A stretch of DNA of 64,000 bases from Nocardioides guangzhouensis. Lineage in GTDB: Bacteria; Actinomycetota; Actinomycetes; Propionibacteriales; Nocardioidaceae. The position numbers and the translations under genes are program-made. The stretch lies in contig NZ_SDKM01000001.1 in assembly GCF_004519545.1 (NCBI RefSeq), positions 186,001 to 250,000 of the forward strand. Direction: 5' to 3'. Below the pieces are notes generated by a model. The model saw only the letters and a list, made by a program, of their open reading frames with translations, did no database searches and was not told the DNA's origin. Shown piece after piece: positions 28,050 through 37,087 of this stretch. Each line of letters opens with the position of its first letter. The stretch's first letter is position 1.

Positions 28050-29185
28050 GAGACGGCCCTCGCACTGTCGACGCCCTTGACGTCGTACGCGTGGATGCTC
28101 CGGCTGAGGCCGCGCAGCTCGCGGGTCCCCGCGTCGTCGGCCACCACGGACGCGCCGGCGGAGGAGTACACGCGCTCGGTCACCAGGATCTGCCAGGCCG
28201 ACGCGTCGTCGCACAGCCGGGACGCCAGGTTGGTCACCGTGCCGATCGCGGCGTAGTCGAGGCGCGCGTCGAAGCCGACCTTGCCGAGCGTGGCGTAGCC
28301 CTGGGCGATGCCGATGCCCAGCGAGAGGTCGTGTCCCTGGCGGGCCCAGCCCTCGGCGAGCGCGCGCACCCGGGTCCGCATCGCGATGCCCATCCGGATC
28401 GCGCGCAACGGCGCGTCCTCGACCGGCACCGGGTCGTTGAAGAACACCATCAGGCCGTCGCCGGCGAAGCGCTCCAGAGTGCCCTCGAACCGGAAGATCA
28501 GGTCGCCGAGCGCCTCGTGGTACTGCCCGAGGACGCCCATCACCTCCTCCGGCTCGCTCGACTCCGCGAACGCCGTGAACCCCCGCAGGTCGCAGAAGAC
28601 GACCACGATCTCGCGGCGGTGGCTCTCCAGGAACGACTCGTCGCCGGTGTCGACGATCAGCTCGGCCAGCTGCGGGGACAGGAAGCGGCGGAGGCGTCCC
28701 ATCCGCTCGAGCTGGGCGACCTGGGTCTCGACCCGGGTCTCGAGCTCGCGGTTCCAGTCGGCGAGCTCGGAGGCCTGGCGCTTGATCGTGTCCTGGTAGC
28801 GCTTGATCCGGGCCAGCGACGCGACGCGGGCCAGCAGCTCGCTCTGGTTGATCGGCTTGGTCAGGAAGTCGTCGGCCCCCGCCTCGAGCGCCTTCACCTT
28901 CTGCTCGTCGCCGCTGGCGGTGACCATGACCACCGGCAGGTACGCCGTCTCGGTGCGCTCGCGGATCTTCCGGCAGACCTCGTAGCCGTCCATGCCGGGC
29001 ATCACGATGTCGAGCAGGACCAGGTCAGGCTCGGACCCGGCGATCATCGCCAGCGCCTCCTCGCCGGACGACGCGCTCGAGACGTCGTACCCGCGCGGGG
29101 TCAGGATCGCCTCCAGCAGCCGCACGTTCGGGGCCTGGTCGTCGACGACCAGGACTCGGGCACCCGCAGCGGGCCCGTCCGTCAT
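28046..29185 (-). CDS. Receiver domain-class III adenylate/guanylate cyclase
   Basis: A 379-residue protein. A receiver domain (acidic pair 15-16, phospho-Asp59 in LVLLDIVMPGMDG, Lys109) is followed by a coiled-coil linker (128-165) and a class III cyclase domain. Asp198 (VVFCDLRGFT) and Asp242 (RFAGDGLMVFF) are the two metal-binding aspartates. It probably makes cAMP or cGMP when its receiver is phosphorylated by the hybrid kinase. The lysine common at the base-recognition site is not obvious, so nucleotide preference is uncertain. ATGA overlap with the upstream receiver. Confidence 0.9.
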   Translation of the reverse strand: MTDGPAAGARVLVVDDQAPNVRLLEAILTPRGYDVSSASSGEEALAMIAGSEPDLVLLDIVMPGMDGYEVCRKIRERTETAYLPVVMVTASGDEQKVKALEAGADDFLTKPINQSELLARVASLARIKRYQDTIKRQASELADWNRELETRVETQVAQLERMGRLRRFLSPQLAELIVDTGDESFLESHRREIVVVFCDLRGFTAFAESSEPEEVMGVLGQYHEALGDLIFRFEGTLERFAGDGLMVFFNDPVPVEDAPLRAIRMGIAMRTRVRALAEGWARQGHDLSLGIGIAQGYATLGKVGFDARLDYAAIGTVTNLASRLCDDASAWQILVTERVYSSAGASVVADDAGTRELRGLSRSIHAYDVKGVDSARAVS

Positions 29186-29565
29186 GACGCACCCCCCAGC
29201 CTGAGGAAGTCCTCGACCTGCTGCGGCAGGCCCCGGACGCTGATCGGCTTCTCGACGTACCCGTTGAAGCCCCACTCGAAGGCGCGGTCACGGTCGTCGT
29301 TCATCGCGAACGCGGTCACCGCCACCACGGTGACCTGTGAGTTGGTCCTCCCCACCCGGATCTGCCGCAGCGCCTCCGCGCCGTCGATGCCCGGCAGCTG
29401 CAGGTCCATGAGGATCAGGTCCGGGGCCATCTCCCCGGCCAGGCGCACACCGTCCTCCCCGGTCGTCGCCTCGATCACCTCGTACCCGCAGAACGTGAGG
29501 ACGTCCCTGACGAGCTTGAGGTTCTTCGGGTTGTCCTCGACCACGAGGATGCGGCTGGGGGTCAT
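29182..29565 (-). CDS. Single-domain response regulator (DivK/CheY-like)
   Basis: A 127-residue stand-alone receiver: acidic pair Glu10-Asp11, phospho-acceptor Asp54 in LILMDLQLPGIDG, a conserved Thr/Ala switch region and Lys near VEKPISV. It has no output domain, so it should act as a phosphate shuttle or by protein contact. It lies between the hybrid kinase and the receiver-cyclase, overlapping both by 4 bp, which places it in one phosphorelay with them. Confidence 0.9.
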   Translation of the reverse strand: MTPSRILVVEDNPKNLKLVRDVLTFCGYEVIEATTGEDGVRLAGEMAPDLILMDLQLPGIDGAEALRQIRVGRTNSQVTVVAVTAFAMNDDRDRAFEWGFNGYVEKPISVRGLPQQVEDFLRLGGAS

Positions 29566-31832
29566 GTCGTCACCTCTGTTCCCTCTCCCTGCGACGGGGC
29601 CGGCACCGGCGCCCCCGCGTCCCGCAGCGCGGCCAGCAGGTCGTCGCGCCCCACCGGCTTCACCAGGTACGCCGCTGCGCCCAGCGCGACGCCCCGCGCC
29701 TGCTCGTCCACGATCGAGACGACGATCACCGGGATCGCCCGGGTCTCCTCGTCCGACTTCAGCGCCTGCAGCACCGCCCACCCGTCGATGCCCGGGAGGC
29801 GGATGTCCAGCAGCACCGCGTCCGGCCGCACCCGGCGTACGGCGTCGAGCCCGGTCTGCCCGTCGCGGGCCGCGGTCACCCGCAGCGCCGCACCCGCCAG
29901 GTAGGCGGTCATCAGGTCGAGCGACGGCCGGTCGTCCTCGATCACCACGATCTCGCCGGCCGTGGTGGCGTCCGCGCCGACCGGGGGCTCGGCGGGCCGA
30001 CCGACCGGCAGAGAGAAGCCGAAGGTGCTGCCCACCCCCACCTCGGTCTGCAGCCACATCCGCCCGCCCAGCAGCTCCACGAGGCGCCGGGACAGGGTCA
30101 GACCGAGGCCGGTGCCCTCCTCGCGCGAGCTGCCCCGGCCACCTTGCTGGAAGGACTCGAAGATGCGCTCGCGGTCCGCCTCCGGGATGCCGATGCCCGT
30201 GTCGGCCACGGTGATCTCGACCTCCGTCCCGGTACGCCGGGCGGTCACGGTGACCGACCCGCCGTCGCCGGTGAACTTCACCGCGTTGGTCATCAGGTTG
30301 ATCAGGACCTGCTTGAGCCGCAGCTCGTCGGAGTACACCTGGTCGACGTCCCCGGCGACCTCGGCCCGCAGGCCGATCCCGTGGGCGGCCGCGCGCTCCC
30401 GCAGCATCGACGTGGCGTCGACGACCAGGGCGCCCAGGTCGAACCAGGAGTAGGCCAGCTCCATCCGGCCGGCCTCCACCTTCGACAGGTCGAGGATCTC
30501 GTTGAGCAGCTCCAGGAGGTGCTTCCCGGAGCCGTGGATGTCGCGGAGGTACTCCTCCTGGCGCTCGTTGATGTCGCCGAACATCCGCTCCAGCAGCACC
30601 TCGGAGAAACCGAGCACGGCGTTCAGCGGGGTGCGCAGCTCGTGCGACATGCTGGCCAGGAACTCCGACTTGTGCCGGCTCGCCAGCTCGAGCTCCCTGC
30701 TCTGCTCCTTCAGCTCGCGGAACAGCTGGGCGTTGAGCAGGGCGATGGCGGACTGGCTGGCGAAGGTCTCGAGCAGGTCGACGGTCTCCTCGGTGAAGTC
30801 GCCGGGTCGCTTGCGGCGCACGATCAGCGACCCGACGATCTGCTCGTCGCGCAGCATGGGGACGGCGACGATCGACCGCCAGCCCGCGTCGTAGAGGATC
30901 CGCAGGTGCGGGTCGAGCTCGGTCTCGGCAAGGTCGGGCACGGCGATCGGGCGGCGCTGCCGGGCGGCGCGGCCGACCAGGGTCTCGTCCAGGTCGATCC
31001 GGATCGCGTGCAGCCGGTCCACGACGTGCTGCTCGGTGCGGTAGACGCTGCGGACCAGGAAGCAGTGGTCCTGCTCGGCGTACTCCATCATCGAGCCGCC
31101 GTCCGTCCCGGACAGCTCGACCGCATGCGTGACGATGGTGGTGAGCACGTCGTCGACGTCGAGGCTGGAGCTGACCGCCTCGCCGACCTCGCTCAGGGCC
31201 TCGAGCTCGTCGACCTTCCTCGCGAGCTCGGCTCCGCGGGCCTCGAGCTGCTGGACGAGCCGCACGCTGTTCACGGCCATCGCGGCCTGGGCGGCGAACG
31301 CGGTCACGATGGCCATCTCCCGGTCGTCGAGCGGGCTGACCTCGTTCCGCCACACGCAGAGCGCCCCCACGACCCTCTCGTCGACGAGCAGCGGCGCGCC
31401 CATGGTGGTCCGGAAGCCCGCGGTCTGCTGGAGGTCCAGCCGGCGGTACTCCGGGTCGGCCAGCACGTCCGCGATCTGCCCGGCACGACGGTCGAGCCCG
31501 ACCCGTCCGATCAGGGTGTCGCGGTTCACCGGGATCGGGCGCTCGGCGATCAGCCGGATCGACTCGTCGGACAGCCCGACGGACGTGATCACCCGGTACT
31601 GCCCGCCCTCGAGGAGGTAGAGGATGGCTGCCTGCGCCCGGCACAGCCGGCAGGCGCTCTCGATGATCGTGGCGAGGACGGCGTCCGGGTCACCCGCCGA
31701 CCGGCCCAGGGCGGTCAGGACCTCGTCGGCGGCATCGAACTGCCCCTTCAGGGCCGCGAAGTCCCGGCGGAGCCGCTCGTGCTCCGCGGCGCTGACTGTT
31801 CCCTGCGCAGGAAGTGGAGTCCGCTCGGCCAT
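29562..31832 (-). CDS. GAF-GAF hybrid histidine kinase with C-terminal receiver
   Basis: A 756-residue soluble kinase. Two GAF domains lie at about 45-190 and 215-365. A HisKA domain follows with His397 in FLASMSHELRTPLNAV. A HATPase domain has the N-box (NLMTNAVKFT), DTGIGIP and GTGLGLTLSRRLVE. A C-terminal receiver carries phospho-Asp676 (VLLDIRLPGIDG). No membrane segment is present, so it senses a cytosolic ligand or redox state. The ATG at 31832 follows GGAGGAAGG. It heads the five-gene unit. Confidence 0.93.
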   Translation of the reverse strand: MAERTPLPAQGTVSAAEHERLRRDFAALKGQFDAADEVLTALGRSAGDPDAVLATIIESACRLCRAQAAILYLLEGGQYRVITSVGLSDESIRLIAERPIPVNRDTLIGRVGLDRRAGQIADVLADPEYRRLDLQQTAGFRTTMGAPLLVDERVVGALCVWRNEVSPLDDREMAIVTAFAAQAAMAVNSVRLVQQLEARGAELARKVDELEALSEVGEAVSSSLDVDDVLTTIVTHAVELSGTDGGSMMEYAEQDHCFLVRSVYRTEQHVVDRLHAIRIDLDETLVGRAARQRRPIAVPDLAETELDPHLRILYDAGWRSIVAVPMLRDEQIVGSLIVRRKRPGDFTEETVDLLETFASQSAIALLNAQLFRELKEQSRELELASRHKSEFLASMSHELRTPLNAVLGFSEVLLERMFGDINERQEEYLRDIHGSGKHLLELLNEILDLSKVEAGRMELAYSWFDLGALVVDATSMLRERAAAHGIGLRAEVAGDVDQVYSDELRLKQVLINLMTNAVKFTGDGGSVTVTARRTGTEVEITVADTGIGIPEADRERIFESFQQGGRGSSREEGTGLGLTLSRRLVELLGGRMWLQTEVGVGSTFGFSLPVGRPAEPPVGADATTAGEIVVIEDDRPSLDLMTAYLAGAALRVTAARDGQTGLDAVRRVRPDAVLLDIRLPGIDGWAVLQALKSDEETRAIPVIVVSIVDEQARGVALGAAAYLVKPVGRDDLLAALRDAGAPVPAPSQGEGTEVTT

Positions 31833-31968
31833 CGCCTTCCTCCGCACCGCCGGTGACCACGGCGCACCCGGCGATGTCCCTTCGAGTCTCGCGAAGAACG
31901 AGCGGGTCGGCAATCGCCCCTTGGGGCCATCGGGGGTGGGTCGTCATGCCCCTCGGGAACGGCCGGGA

Positions 31969-32505
31969 TCAGCGACCCTCGTGGGTCATGCTGTCCACGG
32001 CCGCCGTGACTGCCAGGACCAGCACCGGGTCCTCGCCGCCGCGGACCTCGACGCCGTACGTGTCGGCGACCCGGAACCACTTCTTCGAGACCTCGGCGAT
32101 CGTGTCGCCGTCGCGGTCCACGTGGTACTCGTGGTCGACGATGTTGCCCTTCACCTCGAGGTCCTCGCCGTGCTCGACGTGGACGTCGAAGCGCTCCCGC
32201 AGCGGCGTGATCAGGGCCTTCTTGACGGTGGCGACGGTGCGGCCGTCGGCGTCCTCGATCTCCACCGTGTCGCGCACCCGGAGCTTGCGCTCCTGGATCT
32301 TGAGCAGCTCGCGGCCGGACGCGTCCTCGAACACCATGGTGTCCCGGATCCGCATCGCCTTGCCGTTGACCTTGAAGACCCGGTTGCCCTGATCGTCCTC
32401 GATCCAGAAGTCGTCACCGATCGCCACCAGCTTCTGGCGCATCCGGTACGTCGTGGCGCTCCGTCGTTCCTCGCGGCGCTCCTGGCGCCGATCCCGCAGT
32501 CCCAT
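31969..32505 (-). CDS. LURP-one-related (Tubby-like fold) protein
   Basis: A 178-residue protein with repeated beta hairpins such as FWIEDDQGNRVFKVNGKAM and VEIEDADGRTVATVKKAL. These are the FxVxDxxGxxxxxVxGK pattern of LURP-one/phospholipid scramblase-like proteins. An acidic HVEHGEDLEVKGNIVDHEY stretch is followed by the last strands. The N-terminus is very basic (RDRRQERREERR). AGAGGAAG precedes the ATG. The role is unknown; the fold suggests membrane or lipid association. Confidence 0.82.
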   Translation of the reverse strand: MGLRDRRQERREERRSATTYRMRQKLVAIGDDFWIEDDQGNRVFKVNGKAMRIRDTMVFEDASGRELLKIQERKLRVRDTVEIEDADGRTVATVKKALITPLRERFDVHVEHGEDLEVKGNIVDHEYHVDRDGDTIAEVSKKWFRVADTYGVEVRGGEDPVLVLAVTAAVDSMTHEGR

Positions 32506-32590
32506 GCCAGTCTTCCTCTCTCAGGCCTTCCTTCATCCAAGGCGGGGCGTCCGGGCGGCGTCAGGGTCGAAGGTCCCCCGGCCGCGCACG

Positions 32591-33943
32591 TCAGACCCCC
32601 GGTACGGCGACGTCCCGACCACCCTCCTGGGTCAGGCGCTGGCCCATCCGGACGATGCTCGGCCGGGCCGCGAACGTGCCCGCGACCAGCGCCTCGCCCT
32701 GCGTGAACGACGGCGAGGTGGCCAGCAGGGCCGGTGGCGCGAAGCCGAACATCTCGGTCAGCTCGGCCACGTCGCCCGGCGAGTTCATCCGCATCAGCAC
32801 CAGGTTGTCGCACTGCGAGAGCACCTGCGGGTGGATCTTCGACGGCCGCTGGCTCGACAGGAAGAGCCACAGGCCGTACTTCCGGCCCTCGGCGGCGATC
32901 TGGATCAGCCGCTCGACCAGCAGCGTCTGGATCGGCCCCTGCGGGACAGCGGGGCACAGGTTGTGCGCCTCGTCGACCACGATCAGCGTCGGTGTGCGCG
33001 ACCCGCGCTGGAGCCACAGCTGCTCGATCAGGTCCAGCGCGACCGCGACCGGCTCGTGCGGGTCCATGAACCCGCTCAGGTCGGCGACCGTGACCCGGGC
33101 CCCGGAGCCGACTACCTCCGAGGCCGACGGCAGGTCGCCTGCCCACACCTCCCAGGACCCCAGCCCGAGGTTCTCGATCCGCTTGGCCAGCGCGCGGGCC
33201 GCGTCGTCGCCTTCGCGGAGCCGGCGTACGACGTCGACGATGTCGGTGTCCCCCGACCGCACCTCGATGTTGAGGTAGGCGTTGTACTCGTCCCGGTCCC
33301 TGATCGGGTCCAGCCGCAGCACGGCGGCCTGGGCGGCCCGCGGCATCGCGGTGAACCGCAGCCGGAGCGGGGTGGCCCCGGTGGCGTCGGCCCCGAGCAC
33401 GCGTACGTCGAGGCCCCGCAGCTTCGCGGACTGGTCGGCCGATGCCTCGTCCCGGACGTCGCCGAGCCCGACGAAGTCGGCGTTCGGGTCGAGGATCACC
33501 ATCCGCAGGCCGGTGCCGATGAGCACCTGCTCGAGGATCACGCCGAGCGCGTAGGTCTTGCCGGACCCGCTCTGCCCGCAGAGGAACGTGTGCCGCCCGA
33601 AGCCCTGGGACCGCAGTCGGGCCGGGACCGTGACGTCGCCGCAGGTCCAGGTGCCGATCGGCAGGTCCGCGCCTCGGGCAGCCTGGAGCGCCTCGAGGTC
33701 GGCGGCCTGCGCCGCGCCGACCTCGGCGGAGGCGAACCGGCGCCCGACGGCGTTCGGGCCGGGGTCGGCGAGCAGCACGCCGTTGCCGACGCCGTCGAGG
33801 ACCTGGACCGCGATCGGGTCGGTTTCACCCGGGGGGCGGACCAGCACCACGTCACCCGCGGCGATGCCCCCACCCGGCGGACTGCTGACCGTCACCGTCC
33901 GGCCGTCGGCCGAGCTCGCGAACGCTCCCGTCATCGTCTCCAT
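32591..33943 (-). CDS. HerA/DUF87-type ATPase
   Basis: A 450-residue ATPase of the FtsK-HerA superfamily. It has an N-terminal beta-barrel-like region, Walker A CGQSGSGKT (122-130), the HerA-type VILDPNADFVGL after it, Walker B TLIVVDEAHN (319-328), and the C-terminal FLSSQRPSKIHPQVLSQCDN with sensor residues and arginine. HerA relatives pump or unwind DNA with the NurA nuclease. No nurA-like gene is next to it, so the role here is unclear. A second ATG lies three codons in. Confidence 0.85.
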   Translation of the reverse strand: METMTGAFASSADGRTVTVSSPPGGGIAAGDVVLVRPPGETDPIAVQVLDGVGNGVLLADPGPNAVGRRFASAEVGAAQAADLEALQAARGADLPIGTWTCGDVTVPARLRSQGFGRHTFLCGQSGSGKTYALGVILEQVLIGTGLRMVILDPNADFVGLGDVRDEASADQSAKLRGLDVRVLGADATGATPLRLRFTAMPRAAQAAVLRLDPIRDRDEYNAYLNIEVRSGDTDIVDVVRRLREGDDAARALAKRIENLGLGSWEVWAGDLPSASEVVGSGARVTVADLSGFMDPHEPVAVALDLIEQLWLQRGSRTPTLIVVDEAHNLCPAVPQGPIQTLLVERLIQIAAEGRKYGLWLFLSSQRPSKIHPQVLSQCDNLVLMRMNSPGDVAELTEMFGFAPPALLATSPSFTQGEALVAGTFAARPSIVRMGQRLTQEGGRDVAVPGV

Positions 33944-34251
33944 CGCGCCCTCCGTCCCTCACCCTGGTCAGCCCGAGGCTGGCGCGGATCCCGGGGCGTG
34001 CGCATCCCCCCTTCCGGGTGGGCGTGCCGGCCGGACCAGACCGGCTCGGGTCACCGGCAACGGATCGGTTGCGCCCGACCCACAGGACGGTACGGACCTG
34101 GCAACGCGACGGTATCGACCTCTTTGTCCGGGTCCGCGGCGGGCGGGGGGCGACCTAGCGTTCGTCGTACTGGAAGCGGACCGGTCGGGGGGCCGGTTCG
34201 CGGGGTAGGGCGCGGAGGCGCACTCCGGGCTCGTGTCTGTGGGGTGAGGAC
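33944..34251. other. Intergenic region between divergent genes
   Basis: About 310 bases with promoters of both flanking genes presumed. GC-rich short inverted repeats are present but none stands out. No gene is seen. Confidence 0.4.
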
Positions 34252-34647
34252 ATGGGGAACGCAGCAGCACTGGTGGACCGCTGGCCGATCAGGGAGAGCC
34301 GGTCGGCCCGGGTGCAGACGATGGCCGGCGCCTGGATGTGGGCCGAGGTCCGGGGGCGGAACACGGAGTCCGAGGAACCGGACTCCCTGGTCGCCGATCC
34401 GACCGTGCCCCTGCCACGCGCCGACGTCGAGCACCTGCTCGTCCTCCAGTCCGTCGACGGTGGACCGGCTGTGGGGGTGCCGGTCCAGGCGGTGGTCGGG
34501 CGCTTCCTGCGGGTCGCCCCGCACGGCGCCCGTCCCGGGATGGAGTTCGGCCCGGTCGACGTGGCCGTGCTGCGTCGGCTCGTGGTCGAGGCCGCGCCCG
34601 ACCTGCTGGACCGCGGGGGTGCCCGGCAGGCCAGGCGCGGCGCCTGA
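34252..34647 (+). CDS. Hypothetical protein
   Basis: A 131-residue soluble protein with protein-like composition, for example LPRADVEHLLVLQSVDG and VLRRLVVEAAPDLL. GTGAGGAC stands immediately before the ATG as a ribosome site. It has no membrane segment and I recognise no family. The opposite strand is also open, so this is a moderate call resting on the start signal and composition. Confidence 0.5.
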   Translation: MGNAAALVDRWPIRESRSARVQTMAGAWMWAEVRGRNTESEEPDSLVADPTVPLPRADVEHLLVLQSVDGGPAVGVPVQAVVGRFLRVAPHGARPGMEFGPVDVAVLRRLVVEAAPDLLDRGGARQARRGA

Positions 34648-34738
34648 CGCCGGGCCGACGTCGCGCGCCGGATCGTGGGGGCGGCGCGCGGCGTCGCACG
34701 CCCGCGCGCGCGTGGACCGGTGTGTCATGGTTTCCCCC

Positions 34739-35209
34739 ATGGTGGGAGGCAAGGCCGCCAAGCGGCTGGGGCTGGAGATTCTCGGGTGGACGCTGGTCGT
34801 CCTCGGCCTGGCCGCGCTGGTGCTGCCCGGCCCCGGCCTGCTCATGCTGTTCGCGGGGCTCTACGTCCTCTCCCAGCAGTACGAATGGGCCGAGCGGAAG
34901 GTCGAGCCGGTCAAGGTCGCAGCGTTCCGGGCCGCCGCCGAGGGCGTCCAGACGTGGCCGCGGATCCTGGCCTCGTTCTGCGGCGTGCTGGTGATGGTCG
35001 CGATCGGCATCACCTGGGGCCTGCGGCCCGAGGTGCCGGGCTGGTGGCCGATCGCCGAGCACTGGTGGCTGCCGGGCGGGTGGGGCACGGGGATCTCGCT
35101 GATCGTGTCCGCGGCCGTCGCGTTGACGCTGATCGTGTTCAGCTACCGCAAGTTCCACGGGGTCGAGAACCCGCTGGAGGTCGCCGAGGCCGCGGCCCGG
35201 GACGACTGA
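34739..35209 (+). CDS. PGPGW-motif transmembrane protein
   Basis: A 156-residue protein with a helix pair containing VVLGLAALVLPGPGLLMLFAG, which is the PGPG turn of the small PGPGW/TIGR02611-like membrane family. A charged segment (YEWAERKVEPVKVAA) and two more helices follow. The ATG at 34739 is taken because CATGGT stands seven bases upstream; the ATG at 34727 is an alternative. Function unknown, envelope location. Confidence 0.75.
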   Translation: MVGGKAAKRLGLEILGWTLVVLGLAALVLPGPGLLMLFAGLYVLSQQYEWAERKVEPVKVAAFRAAAEGVQTWPRILASFCGVLVMVAIGITWGLRPEVPGWWPIAEHWWLPGGWGTGISLIVSAAVALTLIVFSYRKFHGVENPLEVAEAAARDD

Positions 35210-35231
35210 CCGCTGTCGACCGCCGCCCGGC

Positions 35232-36251
35232 TCACCCGTCGTACGCCGCGATCTCCGCGCGCAGCCGCGTCTTGACGTCGTCGGGGGCGAAGGACACCTC
35301 GACCGCCGTGGTCGCCAGCGCCCGGAGGCCGTCGCGGTCGAGGTCGAGCAGGTCGGCCGCGATCTCGTACTCCCGGTTGAGGGTGGTGCCGAACATCGGC
35401 GGGTCGTCGGAGTTCACGGTGATCGTCACGCCGGCATCGCGGAACGCGCGGATCGGGTGCTCCTCGAGCGTGGCCACCGCCCGGGTCGCGATGTTGGACG
35501 ACGGGCAGACCTCCAGCGGGATCCCTGCGTCCGCGAGGTGCTCGAGCAGCCCCGGATCGGCCGCCGACGAGGTGCCGTGGCCGATCCGCTCCGCCCCGAG
35601 CAGGCGTACGGCGTCCCAGACGGTCTCCGGGCCGGTGGTCTCGCCCGCGTGGGGGACGCTGCGCAACCCCGCCGCGCGGGCCGCGTCGAAGTGTGGCTGG
35701 AACTGCGGCCGCGGCACGCCGATCTCGGGCCCGCCGAGCCCGAACGCGACCAGCGCGTCGGGGGCGTGCTCGAGGGCGTACTCCAGGGTCGCGTCGGCGG
35801 CCGGCAGCCCGGACTCCCCCGGGATGTCGTAGATCCAGCGCAGCACCAGCCCGAAGTCGCGCTCGGCGTGCACCCGTGCCTGCTCGATCGCCTCGGTGTA
35901 GGCCTGGATCGGGATGCCCCGGAGCACGGAGGTGTACGGCGTGCAGGTGAGCTCGGCGTACCGCAGGTTCTGGCCCTCGGCCATCTCGCGCGCGACCTCG
36001 TAGGTCAGCAGGTGGATGTCCTCCGGCGTCCGGATCAGGTCCACCACCGCGAGGTAGACCTCGACGAAGTGCGCGAAGTCCCGGAACGCGAAGAAGTCCG
36101 CCAGCGCCTGCGGGTCGGCCGGCACCACGCCGGGGTGCCGCTCGGCGAGCTCGGACACGATCCGCGCGGACGCGGACCCGACGTGGTGGACGTGCAGCTC
36201 GGCCTTCGGCAGGCCGGCGACGAACGAGGAGAGGTCGGTGGGTTCGGTCAC
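35232..36251 (-). CDS. add: Adenosine deaminase
   Basis: A 339-residue metal-dependent deaminase of the purine salvage pathway (adenosine to inosine, cytosol). The zinc ligands His20/His22 lie in AELHVHHVGS, the catalytic Glu and His in PHAGETTGPETVWDA, the next His in RIGHGTS, and the final Asp in TVNSDDPPMFGT. The canonical HVHLDG is HVHHVG here, as in the ADA-like branch, so adenine or another aminopurine is also possible. The GTG at 36251 follows CAGACT by seven bases, a leaderless start. Confidence 0.85.
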   Translation of the reverse strand: MTEPTDLSSFVAGLPKAELHVHHVGSASARIVSELAERHPGVVPADPQALADFFAFRDFAHFVEVYLAVVDLIRTPEDIHLLTYEVAREMAEGQNLRYAELTCTPYTSVLRGIPIQAYTEAIEQARVHAERDFGLVLRWIYDIPGESGLPAADATLEYALEHAPDALVAFGLGGPEIGVPRPQFQPHFDAARAAGLRSVPHAGETTGPETVWDAVRLLGAERIGHGTSSAADPGLLEHLADAGIPLEVCPSSNIATRAVATLEEHPIRAFRDAGVTITVNSDDPPMFGTTLNREYEIAADLLDLDRDGLRALATTAVEVSFAPDDVKTRLRAEIAAYDG

Positions 36252-36313
36252 AACGGGGAGTCTGCCAGCGTGTCCTCCCCGGAACCGAAACCGCGACGCC
36301 GTTGAATGGCACT

Positions 36314-36342
36314 GGCCCCGCAACGTATGAGGTTGCGGGGCC
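36314..36342 (-). terminator. Rho-independent-like hairpin after the DsbA-like gene
   Basis: Arms GGCCCCGCAAC (36314-36324) and GTTGCGGGGCC (36332-36342) pair over 11 bases around a 7-base loop, 17 bases past the stop of the DsbA-like gene. It separates that gene from the adenosine deaminase start. Confidence 0.7.
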
Positions 36343-36358
36343 TGATGCTTCTCCCGGG

Positions 36359-37087
36359 TCAGCTGCCGTTCTGGATGCGCTGCATGACCTGCGTGTCGAG
36401 GTCCTCGATCGAGGTCGCGCTGACCGACTCGCCGTTGACGAAGACGGTCGGCGTGGAGTTCACGCCGCGGCGGGAGGCGTCGTCGTTGGCGTTGACGGTC
36501 CACTGCTGGAACGAGCCGTCCTCGATGCCCTTGCGGACCGCGGCCTCGTCGGCGCCGGCGGCGACCGCCTTCCGCACCAGCCAGTCGTCGTCGGGCATGG
36601 CGCCGCCCTCGCTCGGCTGGTCGGCGTACAGCTCGTTGTGGAAGCGGAGCGCGGCCTCTCCCCCGGCCTCGTCGAGGACGACGCCGAAGGCGTTGAAGGC
36701 GCGGGTGGAGTAGTCGCCGAGGAACGCCATCGGGCGGTAGACGACGTACACCTTGCCGTCGGCGGCGGCCTGCTGGAGCTTCTCGTGCGAGATCGCCTCG
36801 AGCTGGCCACAGTACGGGCAGAGGAAGTCCTCGAAGATCTCGACCTTGACCGGCGCGTTCGGGTCACCGACGCCGAGGCCGTACTTCTCGGCGAGGCCCG
36901 CCTGCACGGCCCCGTTGCCGGTGGTCGACCCGTCGGGCGTGCTCGACGACGACGAGCCGCCGGGGGTCGCTCCGTCGTTGCCGGTGGTGTCGCGGCTGGC
37001 CTGCACGGCGACCCCGACGCCGACGACGATGGCGAGCACCACCACCACCGCCAACGCCACCAGTCCGTTGCGCGGCTTCGTCTTCAT
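36359..37087 (-). CDS. DsbA-like thioredoxin-fold membrane-anchored oxidoreductase
   Basis: A 242-residue protein with an N-terminal anchor (about 8-28), a Ser/Gly/Thr linker and a thioredoxin-fold domain. The active site is FEDFLCPYCGQLE with Cys90 and Cys93, and the cis-Pro segment is GVNSTPTVFVNG. It should form or shuffle disulphides outside the membrane. It overlaps the upstream MauE-like gene by 4 bp, so the two are made together; MauE/VKOR-type partners recycle the DsbA-like enzyme. Confidence 0.9.
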   Translation of the reverse strand: MKTKPRNGLVALAVVVVLAIVVGVGVAVQASRDTTGNDGATPGGSSSSSTPDGSTTGNGAVQAGLAEKYGLGVGDPNAPVKVEIFEDFLCPYCGQLEAISHEKLQQAAADGKVYVVYRPMAFLGDYSTRAFNAFGVVLDEAGGEAALRFHNELYADQPSEGGAMPDDDWLVRKAVAAGADEAAVRKGIEDGSFQQWTVNANDDASRRGVNSTPTVFVNGESVSATSIEDLDTQVMQRIQNGS

